DNA of 64,000 nt, from positions 11,006,382-11,070,381 of the forward strand of contig CM049317.1 of assembly GCA_026874595.1 (NCBI GenBank), in the 5' to 3' direction. Position 1 is the first letter of the stretch. Each line of letters begins with the position of its first letter. Positions 11,918 to 24,315 of this stretch are shown in pieces. The notes beneath the pieces were generated by a model, which was given only the letters and a program-made list of their open reading frames with translations, was not told the origin of the DNA and did not search any database. Position numbers and translations under genes: made by a program. The stretch comes from Sipunculus nudus. Taxonomy: Eukaryota; Annelida; Sipuncula; Golfingiida; Sipunculidae.

Positions 11918-12504
11918 GTAAGTCTTTATTGTTTATATATCCACAATACAACCATAAAAAGTATGAACCCATTTAAATCTCCATCATAGAAATTTTTCAG
12001 CATAAGCTGATTTTTTCCCAACAGATCAGCTTTTGATTTATTGATCACCCCATAATTCTGTATTTGTGGCTTCAGTGCTCTGGATTGTTGAGTGCAAAAT
12101 ATCATGAAAAGCTAATGTAGATTTGAGGGGTGGCAGGAGTTAACAGGGGTGCTTATTCAGATGTACCCTCAGAATGAGTTTCTCGTTGGGTGGCCTCTCT
12201 GTATCCCCTAATGTTGCTTCATGTACTTTTGGTGAATGGGTGTCGTTAATATATTGGTTCATCTGACTGATGTATGGATGGGCCAGTATACAGGAATAGC
12301 ATACAATGTATATGCTTACTGCAACAACAGTCTGTATTGCTGAGGGTAATGCTGTAAATTTATACTACAGGAACAACATGAATGTTAGTCCTGAAATCAC
12401 TTTTATTTGTCAAAATCCACTGTATTATGTAAGACTTTGTGGCATTAGCTTAGCATTTAAGGCAATGTATTTACTAAACCTATTGTTTGATGCATTGAAA
12501 TCAC

Positions 12505-12580
12505 TTAGCGGTGACCTAGTGTTTATTTAAGGCATTTGCTTTCGGAGGTGAAAGGTCCAAATTCAATCCCAGCCATGCCT
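12505..12580 (+). mobile_element. tRNA-like SINE remnant
   Basis: GTGACCTAGTG (12511-12521) is A-box-like and GGTCCAAATTCAATCCC (12554-12570) is B-box-like, at tRNA-like spacing. Degenerate. Confidence 0.3.
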
Positions 12581-13489
12581 CAGAGTCAAACTTGTGTAAT
12601 CTGAACAGAACCTCATATATTTGCTCTGATGTCTTATCAGCATGTTATAACTTTTAGACTATATTTGCATGTAAACTTTAAATTCAGAAAGTTAGATAAT
12701 TACATACCAGTATTATTCTTGTAATATAGTATCCACATTCAGTGGACAATGCCACAACAGGCCATGGTCCTATCTTTAAAAAACTGTATTATTCAATTGT
12801 ATCATATTTAGTCAAATAAAAAATAAATAAATATACCTAAGTATATGTACATTTGAAGTATTCCATTTTGGTTTATGACCACCTGACAGGGTAGAACTAC
12901 AAGCTTCCTCTCATTTCATATCCTTGATTAAACCAGGCCCAGTAACTACAACACTTGCAGGTGTAAATATCCTCAATGCTTGGTCATACCACTGAGGAAC
13001 CCCCTAAAGATGTGCTCATTTGTGAGTGAAACACCATACTGAATACCGCATGATTGTTAAATATTTCACAATAATACAAGTGAAAAAAAGGTTCATGTTG
13101 AAACTTGTATCATCAATGATCTGTTAGGAGTTGCATTATGTTATATTAAATGTCAGGGGTACCTGTATCAAAAGAAGCAAGTCTTTGTCACAGATTCTGT
13201 AGCCTGTGACAGTAGGACAAGTTTTCCATGACTGTGTAATTAGCATATATCAATAGCAAAGAATAGCGAAACAGCCTACCATCAGTGACAGCCATTTTTT
13301 TTACTTTTTGCCGTGGAGCTCAGACTAATTTTATCAATATAACACACTAGGCAGCTATTACTTCAAGAAAACACTATCAGGCGTCCTCTTGTGAATATCT
13401 TTTGTTTGGTTAGGCCATCAATAACAAGAACAAACGGAGTAGCATTGATTTGATGACTGGTGGTGGTTGGGCCACATGGTTGCTAGGCA

Positions 13490-13734
13490 AGGGGAAGCTG
13501 GTTGGTTCGAAGCTCCCGGCAGCTCCATTTACTTTAATTTTCGCTCTCATCACAGAATGTGGGAGAGATCACATAAGTTTGTCTCCTTTTGATTTGATTT
13601 GCTGAATCAATAACACCTGAAAATGAAATTGAATGATTTTGGAGGATCGCCGTTTTTTGTGATTTTACGGTGATTAAGCAAACTGACAAAGGCTACGGAC
13701 GCCCGAGGCAACAACCTAGCCAGGCATACTGTAG
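13490..13734 (+). promoter_or_regulatory. Possible promoter/5' exon of the 18.75-21.2 kb gene
   Basis: This segment is richer in CpG and GC than its surroundings ('ctcccggcag', 'gaggatcgccg', 'ctacggacgcccgaggc'). It ends in a donor-like CTGTAG|gtatac at 13734/13735. An upstream non-coding exon here would fit an initiator ATG at 18766. No TATA box was identified. The assignment is inference; it could also be an unrelated unique sequence. Confidence 0.25.
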
Positions 13735-15103
13735 GTATACGTCTATGTTGGTTTTAGTGGTGTGATATTTATAATGGTTATGACACTGATAATATTGATT
13801 TCTCTGACAGTCTAGAGAGCTCTCTTGGAGAATGCTTGTAGTGGATTTTGTTCATTTTATTGGTAGACTCAAGTTATCACAGCCAGGTATTGTTGATTGT
13901 GGTCCAGATTCTTTATCATCTGCATGTATTGACTTAATGTTGAAAAACACACACACATATTGATTTATAAATATATATATATATTTATTTATACACACAC
14001 ACATATTTATTACTGCCATATAGGTGATAGAAAGTTGAAATTTAGGAGTCTGACAAGTCTCAGTAAGATATCTATAAAAACTAACAAACAGATTTCATCA
14101 ATTTTTTTCCCATTTTACATAACATTTGAAGCACTACAACAATCAGACTGTTATTTTCAGAATGGTTGCAGACAACACTTTTATTTTTCAGCTTCTTTGG
14201 CATTCCAAGCGAAGCCTTAAAAACAATGCCAAAAATAAGATGCTCCCAGTGAACTTCTGTTTCTGTACTAAAGATGTCTCGTCCTGATCAAGTTTAAAAA
14301 AAAAACAAATATCTGTGAGCTTTTTCACATAAAACTCCAATGCGTCTTCTGAATATTTTACTTAGAGATCACAGTAGCTTATTTGAAATAACTTTTAAAA
14401 TATGAAAAAGCAAGCAGAAACTTCAGAACATTAATTAATTTGTCCTCAATACACCAGTCAGCACACTTATTGACTAAGTCTCATGATCAATGGGCCACTG
14501 TTACATATTTTATGTATGTGAATTACCAGGTTGACGTTAACCTTATACAACATGTTTAGACCAGCTGTGGACTATACCAGCTATTGCTTAATAAGAGCTC
14601 CCAGCTGCAATCATGTCTTTAATAAAGGAAAACCTGTTTTTTAAGAACTTTGTCATAAAACACATATCATATTTATCATTATACTGCAGTATTTCCTTTT
14701 TTGTTATTCAGCTGGTTGTACTTATTGCTCCTTGTTAATGGCCCTGCCGGATGTAATAATCTGGGATTATATGGACATCATTAAACCTAGCTGGCAGGAT
14801 TTTTTTTGTATGCAACAGTGTGTGCTTAAATATGTATTTGTTTGTACAAAGGCAGATCCAACATGTTTAATGGGGGAAGTTCTAGATATTTCTTTAGAGG
14901 AAAATATCAAAGATGGTAACCATAAACATGTTAATGACAAAATAAGGTAAAATCAAGCAAAACAAAAAATAAATTAACTGATAAAAGGGAAGGAATTGGT
15001 TGTGTGCGGAAGATTCAGACTCTGATAATCCCCCCCCCCCTTAACCAGCAGTAATAATATGCTGAACAGTTGCTGTGTGACATCAACAAAGTAAATTCAG
15101 TAT

Positions 15104-15260
15104 CAGTATTATATATTTTGTAATATTTAGATTAACACTAATGATTAATTGTTTCATGATATTTAATCTTACAGTTGACTAACTAACAACTGTAAGATTA
15201 AATATCATGAAACAATTAATCATTAGTGTTAATCTAAATATTACAAAATTTATAATACTG
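15104..15260. repeat. Near-perfect 74-bp inverted repeat (hairpin)
   Basis: The left arm 15104-15177 and right arm 15187-15260 are reverse complements with a single mismatch (15114/15250), separated by a 9-base loop (15178-15186). The arms are AT-rich and have no coding capacity. Transcribed, this would fold into one of the longest uninterrupted stems in the window. It may be a recent inverted duplication, a small-RNA hairpin or a fold-back sequencing/assembly artefact. Confidence 0.9.
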
Positions 15261-16782
15261 TGCTCTAGGACACTGAGCAGATTCTAATACAATTAAATTA
15301 TTCAAAATATTCAATGTTTAGTGGTCATCCAAGGACATGTATTATTCAATAATATAATCTATAATCATGTATGGTGAGGAGAATACAATCTTAGCACCAG
15401 GATCCAAGCGTGACTTCACATCAAAACAGGATATCACAACAGGTACTAAAGGTTAGTAATGCTCTGTTAAAACACTCCCTGAGTGACTTCACATTACAGG
15501 TAAGATATCAAAAACAACAGTGAGGCATTTTAATGGTCTCTTAAAACACTTACTGAACAACTTTGTTTGTTGTGTTAATACTGTCAGAAAATACTGGTAT
15601 ACATTTGTTGTGGGCACTGACGTGAGGACCCTGACCCTTACGGAATAAATGTCCAGTACACTAACATGTTGGCCTGTTATGACCAGTATGGTAATCAATG
15701 CTATATATTAGAGAACCTGGAAATCCCTCTGACCAGTCCTATAAGGATTACCGGTATATCAGTAACGATAAGACTGAAAGGAAGTTGGCACCAGGCTGTC
15801 AATAATAATCAGACCTCATTCATAGCTTGAGTCCACAGGTATTGGATGATAAACAATTGCACGCTGATTTATATTATGCATTGGTTATTATTATTCAACC
15901 ATTATCACGATACCCCGACCTCAGCTGAGATCAATGTCACGCCAATTGGCCAGCGTGAATAAACATGAACGATTGTTATGGACGGTGTGACATTAAGGCC
16001 TGGGAGCACAGATTAGGCTTGTGGACAGCTAGAACAGATTGAATTCATGTATTAGTTGGTCCTGAGAGTTCTGCTGTGACAGCTGGACTAGTTGGTTTGG
16101 GGCAGTTCTCAGAGCAATTTAGATGTGTTTAAAAGTGGTCACAGCAAAAAGGTAATGTTATGTACTATTATTTGGTTAAATCCTAATCATGTCTGTTATA
16201 ACCAGAAATATCATGTTTCATTTATCATAGACTACTGTTTTGGTAATCATGTGTAATTAAATATTTTGTTTGGCATTTTTCCTAAGGCATTTTTCACAGA
16301 TATTACATATAGATATTCACACATACTTTTAACAAAATTTTACTACTAATATAATAATTACTGTATTTTATAAAGGAGATGTTTGTGTATAAAAAATAAG
16401 GATTGCACATCGAATAATTATATAATTTAGTTAGGCTGTGACTAAGGCATATTTGAACACGCACTTAAACTTTACCTCTACCTATATATTTTCAATATAC
16501 TTAGGCAAACACCTCCATTTAAATAGGGTTAAAAACTGTAAAAAAAAACCTAAAAATTTTTTCCTTTATTCAGGGATGAATAAGGCTATAATACACAGTT
16601 GAATAATATTTAATATTTTCAATTTTTCTCCATCTCTGTGTTTCTGTATCATTGTATGTACGTGTTGAATCCTGACAATAGTGTACTTTAATACAGTAAA
16701 GGTCAGAAAATTTATATAGACATAGATAATAGATATAATTGGAAAAGTTAATGATATTTATTTATGTTGTGTGATATGTTTG

Positions 16783-16785
<3 letters not shown>

Positions 16786-16835
<50 letters not shown>

Positions 16836-16856
16836 TGTATATATATGTATATATAA

Positions 16857-16890
<34 letters not shown>

Positions 16891-16905
16891 TTATATATAT
16901 ATTAA
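16786..16905. repeat. (AT)n microsatellite, imperfect
   Basis: About 120 bp of alternating AT interrupted by 'atgtat' variants. Confidence 0.9.
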
Positions 16906-18750
16906 TATATATATGAGTTTTTTTATATGTATGGGAGAGATAGAGCTGAGAATATGTTTATAAACAGTATATATAGGCTATATAATAAATTGGTCACTTC
17001 TATAAAAAAAAAAACAAATTTTTTCATAATTTGTGTTCTATGTGTTAATCACACATAATTTAATATGATTATCACAAATTATTATCACTTTCACTTGACA
17101 TAAATCTCTGATACTGGATATACCATTTTATGTATCTTTAGGGTGTAGTCAAAAACATACGATGGGAAGAAAAACATTAACCTTAACAGAAGAAATCCAT
17201 TGAAAATGTGTTACTGTTCATGATATTTATATGACTGTTTACTGAAGAAATTATGTTTTTTGTTTGATATCTATTTGTCTGGGTGGATATTTGTTTAAAG
17301 GTATTATGTTGGTTTATATTTTGTATGTGTGAAGCCAGACATTAGGCTCAGCTGTAGGATGTATGATATTTGTTCGTGCGTAGGATTAAGCAGGGAGTAT
17401 CCTCTGTGTGGAACTGGCAAACATGCAAACGTGGAGCATACAAATCAATATTTGTTCATAGCTTCTTACATATTGCTACTTGTAGCTCCTTTTAGCAGCG
17501 AAACATGGACACCGTGTTTACAAGATAGCTGATGTATATATATAAATAGCCAGGGGTCAATAGAGTACCAATATAATGTATGCATGGCATATACTTTGTG
17601 GGAGCACATTTCCCAACACACCACCTGGGAACATCCATTGGCAAAAATACAGGTATTGTTGAATAATACCTCACACAAAGTAGCATTTGTGGGAAATTAG
17701 GAACTATTATACCAGTAGCGAGATTGATTCTGCAAGCACTAGCATATACACTTGTCCACGAAAGAGATTTGTACATATCAACGCGGTCCACTTGTGGTGG
17801 GTATTTATTGATATGAGTCCAATATGACAACCAATTACTACATGACACTGGCTATTTCTGTCTCAATAGTTACCGATCATGCATCAGGGCAATCTCAATG
17901 TCTTCATCGAGGCAACTGCATGACTTGACAGAATTCACATGGATAATATTACAGAGATGTCATTCCTGGTAATGTTATACAATGTTGCTATCAATTGTGT
18001 CATGGATTTGTCTTAACAAATAAGTATATAATTGTTTGTAAAATAAAGATTCATAGTGGATTCATTAAATTTGTGAACTAGAGTTGATATTTTTGGTTTT
18101 GTCCCTATTTCCATTATATTATGGTTTTCACATGGTGTTTGCAAACAATAACAAAATAAAACGTAAAAGCCTAAATTATTTGGTAAAATTGGCAGTGTGC
18201 ATGGTTACTTCTTCATGGTTGTATAACTACTTTTTTTTTACTGAAGTAACAAACAGTGATTATATAAATGACAGATTGATTTATTGGATTGAGTTTATGT
18301 TAAGTCTTTGTTCCATAGCTTCAAAGTAATAATAATTGATAGAAAAGTGAAGAAAGGTCAGTGAACAGAGGTTAATTTGGGGCATAATGTTTCCCTAGCT
18401 GTGGTTGGTTTGTCTGTTATCAATATTGCACCAAAACATCATGAGCAGATTTAAAAGAGATCTTGTTGAGGGTTAAGATAACACCCAAGAAACAATCCAT
18501 TTATTATAATTGCAATCAATCTAGATAACCATGATATGTTTATAATTCCAAGAAGTCTTGTACCATTGTGATATATGGCTGTTTCATTGTTCTGGTTGAA
18601 GAGATGGCTTTGTTCTAGAGTTGACCTGTTCCAGAGTTGTTGACAAACAGTTTGTATGGTACACAGCAATCTTTGAAATAGCTCCTGGTGGAGGTGTACT
18701 TGGAGGCTCTGACTACACATCTAATGAATGACATAATATTGATGTTTCAG

Positions 18751-18861
18751 GTAAATCCAGCCGCAATGTGTGAGCCACTGGAGTTATTTGAGCTTCGGAA
18801 GACACAGAGACGAGTTGCAGCCCTGCTACAGAAGAAAAACATCAACATCTTTATCCATAAG
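18751..18861 (+). CDS. Unrecognised protein, first identified coding exon
   Basis: An open segment with acceptor gatgtttcag and donor AAG|gtacat. It is 111 bp (37 codons), phase 0 at both ends, and joins in frame to 19239. It encodes NPAAMCEPLELFELRKTQRR then VAALLQKKNINIFIHK. The ATG at 18766 is the best start if this is the first coding exon, because no upstream exon with a compatible phase was found. The acceptor abuts GTAAAT, so the junction itself looks like a donor (cag|gtaaat), a layout also seen at recursive splice sites. Family unknown. Confidence 0.65.
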
Positions 18862-19238
18862 GTACATCACAAACCACATTTTAACAGTAACTCCTTCAGC
18901 ATATAGATTTAACAGATCTGAAAGATTTTTAAGAATATTTAGTTTAAATTTATGAACATAAATAAGAGTTAATCATAACTGAAGGTATGCTAAACTCAGT
19001 TGAGAAAATGTTAGTTTTTAACTCATTGTTCTGAATAAGTAACCCATCATATTATCATGTGATTACATCATCTCTGATGGTGAATACACATAATAACACA
19101 CAACCTTAAATTATAAGCGTAAAAATAACATCTTCAGTTTCAAGTTTTAATCTTAATATTATATTATATTATGTTATATTTTTTATATTACATTACATTA
19201 TATTATATTTTATGAAATAAGCCGGTTAAATATTGCAG
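18862..19238 (+). other. Intron of unrecognised gene
   Basis: A 377-bp AT-rich GT-AG intron (gtacat ... tattgcag) with 'tatat' and 'attac/attata' runs near its 3' end. Confidence 0.8.
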
Positions 19239-21155
19239 CCAAGTAGGAAGAAGAACTGGCATTTGTACCAGCATGTCAAAGTATGCAGTAAACTGGATCC
19301 TGATGGCAAGTACCGTGACCCAGCACTTGACTACATGCGTCAGGGTTTACAGGAAGCCAGGGAATATTATGAAAACTTGGGCTTAAATGACACAGACAGT
19401 GGAACTGAAGCGCCTTACAATTCACCCGAACATTCAAAGTTGTCCTTGAAGCAATATCATGGTGATGAAGATGTGCTATTTCAGAAGTCAAAATCTCTAA
19501 AACGGCTGAAACAGCGAGAACGAAACATATGGGGCAGTGATCGACCCGCTTCATCTGAGGATACTTTGTATCGGGAGGGTCATGAAAGGAACAGGTCGGA
19601 AAAAAAAAGTAAAGACCATCACAGACGATTGACTAAATCATTTGAGAAACTGACAGACTTGAATGAAGATGATGATGCAGGTGATAAACATGTTGCAACT
19701 TCTTTCCCTCAAATAAATAAGAGTGGGTTAATAGCATCTCAAAGGTCCAAAAAAGAGAAGACCAACAAATCACTGCATGGAGCATTAAGTTTACCATCAC
19801 TGACATCAACCCCTGATGAGCCTTATTTAAGATATCAGCATGGAATAGCACGAAAGAGTGTTCCAAATGACGCAATACCTTTAAGTCATGAAAACACACA
19901 AGACTTTTTGGGCCGATTGAAGGATAATGGAAAGACAAACTCAGCTGACATGTGTAGTTGTAAGCATCCAGTTCCTAAATCTGGTGTCAGCAGTGGGATG
20001 TGCCCAGAATGTCAGATGCGTAATGGCCACAAAGTTAACTGTAGTATGAAAGCTCATCAGTGCCAAGTCTGTGGGAAATCAGTCTCAACCAAAGCTAAGC
20101 TGCTAAGTGATGGTGTAGGCAAAGATTCAGCTCATAGGAGGAGTCACATGGGTCTTCATGGGTCAAACCTTGGATTACCAGAAGATGATGAACGTAGACT
20201 GGGCAGGAATGATTCCAGAGCAAAGGATAGATTTGGAAAAAGCGGTAGAAGAAGCCAAGGGCAGCATGGATTTGGTGGCACAGAGTTAGGACCTGATGGG
20301 GATCACATGGACTTTAGAAATAGAAAACAAGGACAGAGAAAAGGTGGACTGTCTGATGGTGTTGGTCCTAATGGTGCACAAAGTCATGCTCTCAGGCCAA
20401 ATGGATACGGGCGCAAGCTTCAGGAGCTTCAGGTTAGGTTTGATAAAGGTGATTTTGATTATGAAGCAGGTGTGAATATCAATGATGTGGACACAACACT
20501 AAAAACTTTCAGAACAGGAGATTCTTATGAAATTGATGAAAATGGTGATGTGATGAAGGGTGGTAATGGTAGAAGTTCATCATCCAGTAGTCAAAATGAA
20601 AAGTACTGGATTGATGATGAGAGCTTAACTTTATACCCCAATGGTGCCAGAGAGGCCTACATAAAAGCCTTAGCAATAGCCCAGTTTAAAAAATTAAATG
20701 CAGATCCATGGTTGCTAGGGAACCAAATTTCAAGGTCATATGTGTTCTCATATTTTCAAAACATCCCCAGAGCCCAAGCGAGGTGTTCAGACTGTGGTGT
20801 TGCTCACCCACCTGGTCCAGTTTGTCATACAGAAGCACGTGTTCGGAGAGGAAAAGAAATGCAGCACATCTTTGGTAATGTCAATGTGGATGACTACTAC
20901 CCCGGGATGAAGAAAAATCCTGTCACCTCTTTGACTGTAAAGAAAACCAATCGTAGAGGGAGAAATAAGAAAAAGAAGAAGAAACAGTTGACTTTAGTTG
21001 AGGATGTCCCAGCTGGTGATAATGATAGTGGGATAGTGGAATCACAGGAACCTTTTGTGGAACCTGACTTGAATGTTCAAAAGAAACCTGGTCTCAAACT
21101 CTCTCAAGGTCTGCCTTTCCAAACAGCCAAAACTTCAGATTATTCTTCTGGATAA
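19239..21155 (+). CDS. Unrecognised Cys-knuckle, basic-tailed protein (terminal exon)
   Basis: A 1917-bp single-frame exon, 638 residues, ending at TAA 21153-21155 and joined in phase 0 to 18861. It opens with PSRKKNWHLYQHVKVCSKLD, a basic start followed by a predicted helix. The middle is hydrophilic and low in complexity. A cysteine cluster at exon residues 239-278 (C239, C241, C255-x2-C258, C268, C275-x2-C278) looks zinc-binding. A second knuckle has C516-x2-C519, H523, C529 and H530. Between them, near residues 470-505, is a hydrophobic, conserved-looking stretch with EAYIKALAIAQFKKLNADPW. A Lys/Arg run (RRGRNKKKKKK, about 571-582) suggests nuclear targeting. I cannot name a family; it has no catalytic motif I recognise. 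Codon use and the absence of stops over 1.9 kb make it a real gene. Confidence 0.85.
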   Translation, partial: PSRKKNWHLYQHVKVCSKLDPDGKYRDPALDYMRQGLQEAREYYENLGLNDTDSGTEAPYNSPEHSKLSLKQYHGDEDVLFQKSKSLKRLKQRERNIWGSDRPASSEDTLYREGHERNRSEKKSKDHHRRLTKSFEKLTDLNEDDDAGDKHVATSFPQINKSGLIASQRSKKEKTNKSLHGALSLPSLTSTPDEPYLRYQHGIARKSVPNDAIPLSHENTQDFLGRLKDNGKTNSADMCSCKHPVPKSGVSSGMCPECQMRNGHKVNCSMKAHQCQVCGKSVSTKAKLLSDGVGKDSAHRRSHMGLHGSNLGLPEDDERRLGRNDSRAKDRFGKSGRRSQGQHGFGGTELGPDGDHMDFRNRKQGQRKGGLSDGVGPNGAQSHALRPNGYGRKLQELQVRFDKGDFDYEAGVNINDVDTTLKTFRTGDSYEIDENGDVMKGGNGRSSSSSSQNEKYWIDDESLTLYPNGAREAYIKALAIAQFKKLNADPWLLGNQISRSYVFSYFQNIPRAQARCSDCGVAHPPGPVCHTEARVRRGKEMQHIFGNVNVDDYYPGMKKNPVTSLTVKKTNRRGRNKKKKKKQLTLVEDVPAGDNDSGIVESQEPFVEPDLNVQKKPGLKLSQGLPFQTAKTSDYSSG

Positions 21156-21715
21156 TATTTACTGGCTTTTTTATGAGTCAAATATTTTGAAACTTTATTT
21201 ACTATGAAGTCTGATTGTAAATATTGATGCATGGTGCTATCAATTTGCCATATGTAATGATATTATTTATCAACTAATTTTTTTAAATTATAATTTTCAT
21301 TGTTTCCTATTTTATTATTTATATGGAGAAACCCATGGAATATTCAAACTTAATTTACTCTATTGATATCTCAGTATTTCTTTAAATATATTTTACATAA
21401 ATAGCATAAATACATATTTTAATTTGCAATTTTATAATATCTTTTCTTATTTATTAGTGAACCAAATAATGTTTATTGATAGTTATATAAGGTTATATTG
21501 TTTTACCTTAGAGGAATATATTCTACCATTATTGTTGTTTTTCCTTTGTCATCAAAAACTAATTAAACTTTTAAAAAAGCTTTGATACAATGTTAGTGTT
21601 TATAATATGCATTTAATCCACATACTTGAGCAGATGCACAAGGGCAACTGGAATTTCAATGCTTCATCTGTGATTAACATTTACCTATTCAATAAATTTT
21701 AAGAAATTTCAGTTG
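21156..21715 (+). other. 3' UTR of unrecognised gene with poly(A) signal
   Basis: A very AT-rich stretch follows the stop. AATAAA at 21691-21696, followed within about 20 bases by 'cagttggagtgt', is the best cleavage candidate, giving a ~550-base 3' UTR. Confidence 0.5.
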
Positions 21716-22038
21716 GAGTGTATAATATGACTGGTATACAAATAATGAGCTGGAATTTTTATCCAGGTGTAAAGAAAAAGTCAGATTTGACCCCCAACCC
21801 CTACGATTAGTTCACCCTTACCACACAATCAGTAAAACCAATATATTGCCAATAGTTGGCAGAATGTCATAAAATCTTACCCAGGCATAGTTTTATAAAG
21901 TGACAGTTGCTACAAATGAAATTTCATGAGAGTTAAGCTGACCATTGATCCAAGGCAATTACATCTTATAGCATGACATCCGTCAGTGCAGTATGCGCCA
22001 TCTGTGATCGGTTTGCCGAACAAATTCAAGGTTCCCTG

Positions 22039-22498
22039 ATGCTGCGTTCATTATAGACTGGTACCCTGCTCTATTATTGCGCTCTATTATCGTTACCTCT
22101 GGAACAGATGGTACGTACGAGATTCCCAGTGGGAAATCCCGTTCGAGACGTGATCCAGGTGGAACGTACCACTTGAAAACTGGGATTTGGCGGAGCATGA
22201 CGATCTGTTCAACCCAGCGACTTTCACCTTTATTCACTGCTTTTCGAGATGCAGGGAGCAAATAGACAACAATAATGGCAATATTTGACTGGTTTACATA
22301 AAAGTTTTAAATGACATATAAAGTTGAACAAATGTAACATGAAACATTTTTTATTGATCAGTTTCTTTTTGGTTACTATCACAACCTAGACATCCGGTCA
22401 GTGGGTCTTTTGTTGGGTACCGAACGTTTGCAAGTCGTATGAACGAGCTGCCATCTAGTACATACCATCTGTATACGAGCGGTAATGAACGCAGCATG
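22039..22498. mobile_element. MITE-like element with GCTGCGTTCATTA termini
   Basis: The left end ATGCTGCGTTCATTA (22039-22053) is mirrored at the right end by TAATGAACGCAGCAT, giving a 15-bp perfect inverted repeat around ~460 bp. TGAT occurs just outside or overlapping both ends, so a short target duplication is possible. There is no transposase, and the short open frames inside are not credible genes. Confidence 0.65.
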
Positions 22499-24059
22499 AT
22501 GCATCTTAACTATGATCTTGTGTTTTGAAAATAATTCAACTTGGTCGTATTTATTTCATTTCCGTACTGTCAAAAAATAGTTTATCATTATATGACAAAG
22601 TATTTTTTATTTACTGTAAACCTGCAAAATTTAGTGAAAGTTTTTTTGGCTAATAGAAGTAGGACAACACGTGGTTCCTCAAGCAGCCTACCTGCACGTA
22701 CATGTGAATGTCACATGATCAATGTACATGTGAATTTTGGAGGTGATAGCTGCAGCTATTCCGAAAATATAAGGCAACAGATTTCATGTAAGGAAATTAA
22801 CATCGATTTTTGTTTTGCGATTATTAAGATGTTTAGTTCTGTGAACTGTATTTTAAACAAAATGTTTACTTCCAAATTATTTCTATGGGCCCCAAGTGAG
22901 AGTTAACCATGATACGAAAGTTGAAATAATAATATTTCCTGGCAGCGCCACCTGCACCTTAAAATACATACAAGCCGCAAGATCAATATTATTGCAAAAT
23001 ATTGTGCCGACAGCTGTAGCGGGTACTTTATAACAGAAATCATATTCAGCTAATTTCGCGAACAGTTGCATATAAGGTTTCCTGAAATAATTAAAGCGTT
23101 TAATGTTCATTTAATTTCCATTGCTCCAAGAAATATCTAACTAACATACTGAAGCGAAATTGTAGATATCTTTTGACTTTCCTGGACATATGTGGGGGAA
23201 CTTGACTAGAAAAAAAGTTGGTTGCGGCACGAAAGGCAACTCCGTCCTCGCTCATCTTAGGAAGAACAGTTCTGAACAATTTGGATTAAATTGGATAATT
23301 TCTTTTTAAGTTATCATCCGTAAACAAATAGTTGATGTACATCCCAAAGAATTACATCCAAGGTATCCCTAAAGGGAACTGGGTCAGGTTTAGGAAAGTT
23401 CTCGCATGGAAAACCTGACGGACGGACTGACGAACAGACAGACATGGTCAAACCAGATCCCCTTCCTCTGAAAGCGTTAAACCCAACAAATGCTTAAATC
23501 ACTACCTGTCACCATACAAACTTTTTTTAACTACTTTTGGAACGTTTATGAAACGAAGCCGAAATGGATTTAATTATTTGTAAATTCAGTCACAATCAAC
23601 TTTCCTCTGTGATTGCCGCAAGAATTGTCAGTGTTGCACAAGGTCAATTGATCAATTTGTATCGCCGTCAATATATTAAAGATTTCTTTGGTCCAATTTC
23701 AGCACTCTAAGTATCATCAGTCATGCCAGTAACGGTGTAATCAATCCTGTAACACAGCCATCCTAACTGTATTATACTTTAAAAGAACGTGCATCATCCT
23801 CCTATACACTTCGGTTACTCTGGTATTAAGTAGAAGCAGCTCAAGGAATCAAACCAGTTCGACTCTATAAGGGTACATGTAGAATAGCCATATGTGCGGG
23901 TCCTGCCTGCGGAAAATCAGTCTTCATGAGGCATATGCATTCACTAATTATAACATTTTATTTTTTTTTTATTTCAATATGCAATTGAAAGCTGATGTAA
24001 ACATACTCGAGAGACAAGGTTCATCAGTGGAGAGACCTGCAAGGCCTTTCGTAACTGGT

Positions 24060-24115
24060 AATTGGGCAGTCGACAAGCGACTATATTTATCCGCCAAATC
24101 ACTGAGGCATGGGTA
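24060..24115 (+). repeat. TAGTCG/CGACTA motif, copy 1
   Basis: 'gggcagtcgacaagcgacta' is followed by 'tatccgccaaatca'. The same block recurs about 790 bp downstream. See finding. Confidence 0.55.
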
Positions 24116-24315
24116 AAGTTAAAGCATTGAATCATAACCTGTCTCATAATCGATGATTTGACAATTAACATTAATTGTTTGCATGAGAAGGTTGCGATAC
24201 CATCCACAGATTATGTTGTTGGTTAACAAACATTGTTTTTAGGTGTGATAATTAATTCATTTGTGCAGAATCAGCAGATGCATCATATCCTCTTGTTCGT
24301 CCTCGATAAAATGGC

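Larger units (their letters stand above)
11918..18750 (+). other. Non-coding stretch (intron and/or intergenic)
   Basis: No confident coding exon. It contains a SINE-like remnant (12505-12575), a CpG-containing segment ending in a donor-like site (13490-13734), a long hairpin (15104-15260), a large AT microsatellite (16786-16905) and several short homopolymers. The ends of transcripts in this interval cannot be placed. Confidence 0.45.

Noticed and set aside
14732-14950. 72-residue plus-strand frame as the missing exon before 18751
   Set aside because: No suitable acceptor/donor pair gives the needed phase change, and the composition matches the AT-rich background.
22077-22265. Overlapping frames on both strands inside the 22-kb element
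   Set aside because: Mirror frames inside an inverted-repeat element, short and without domain character.
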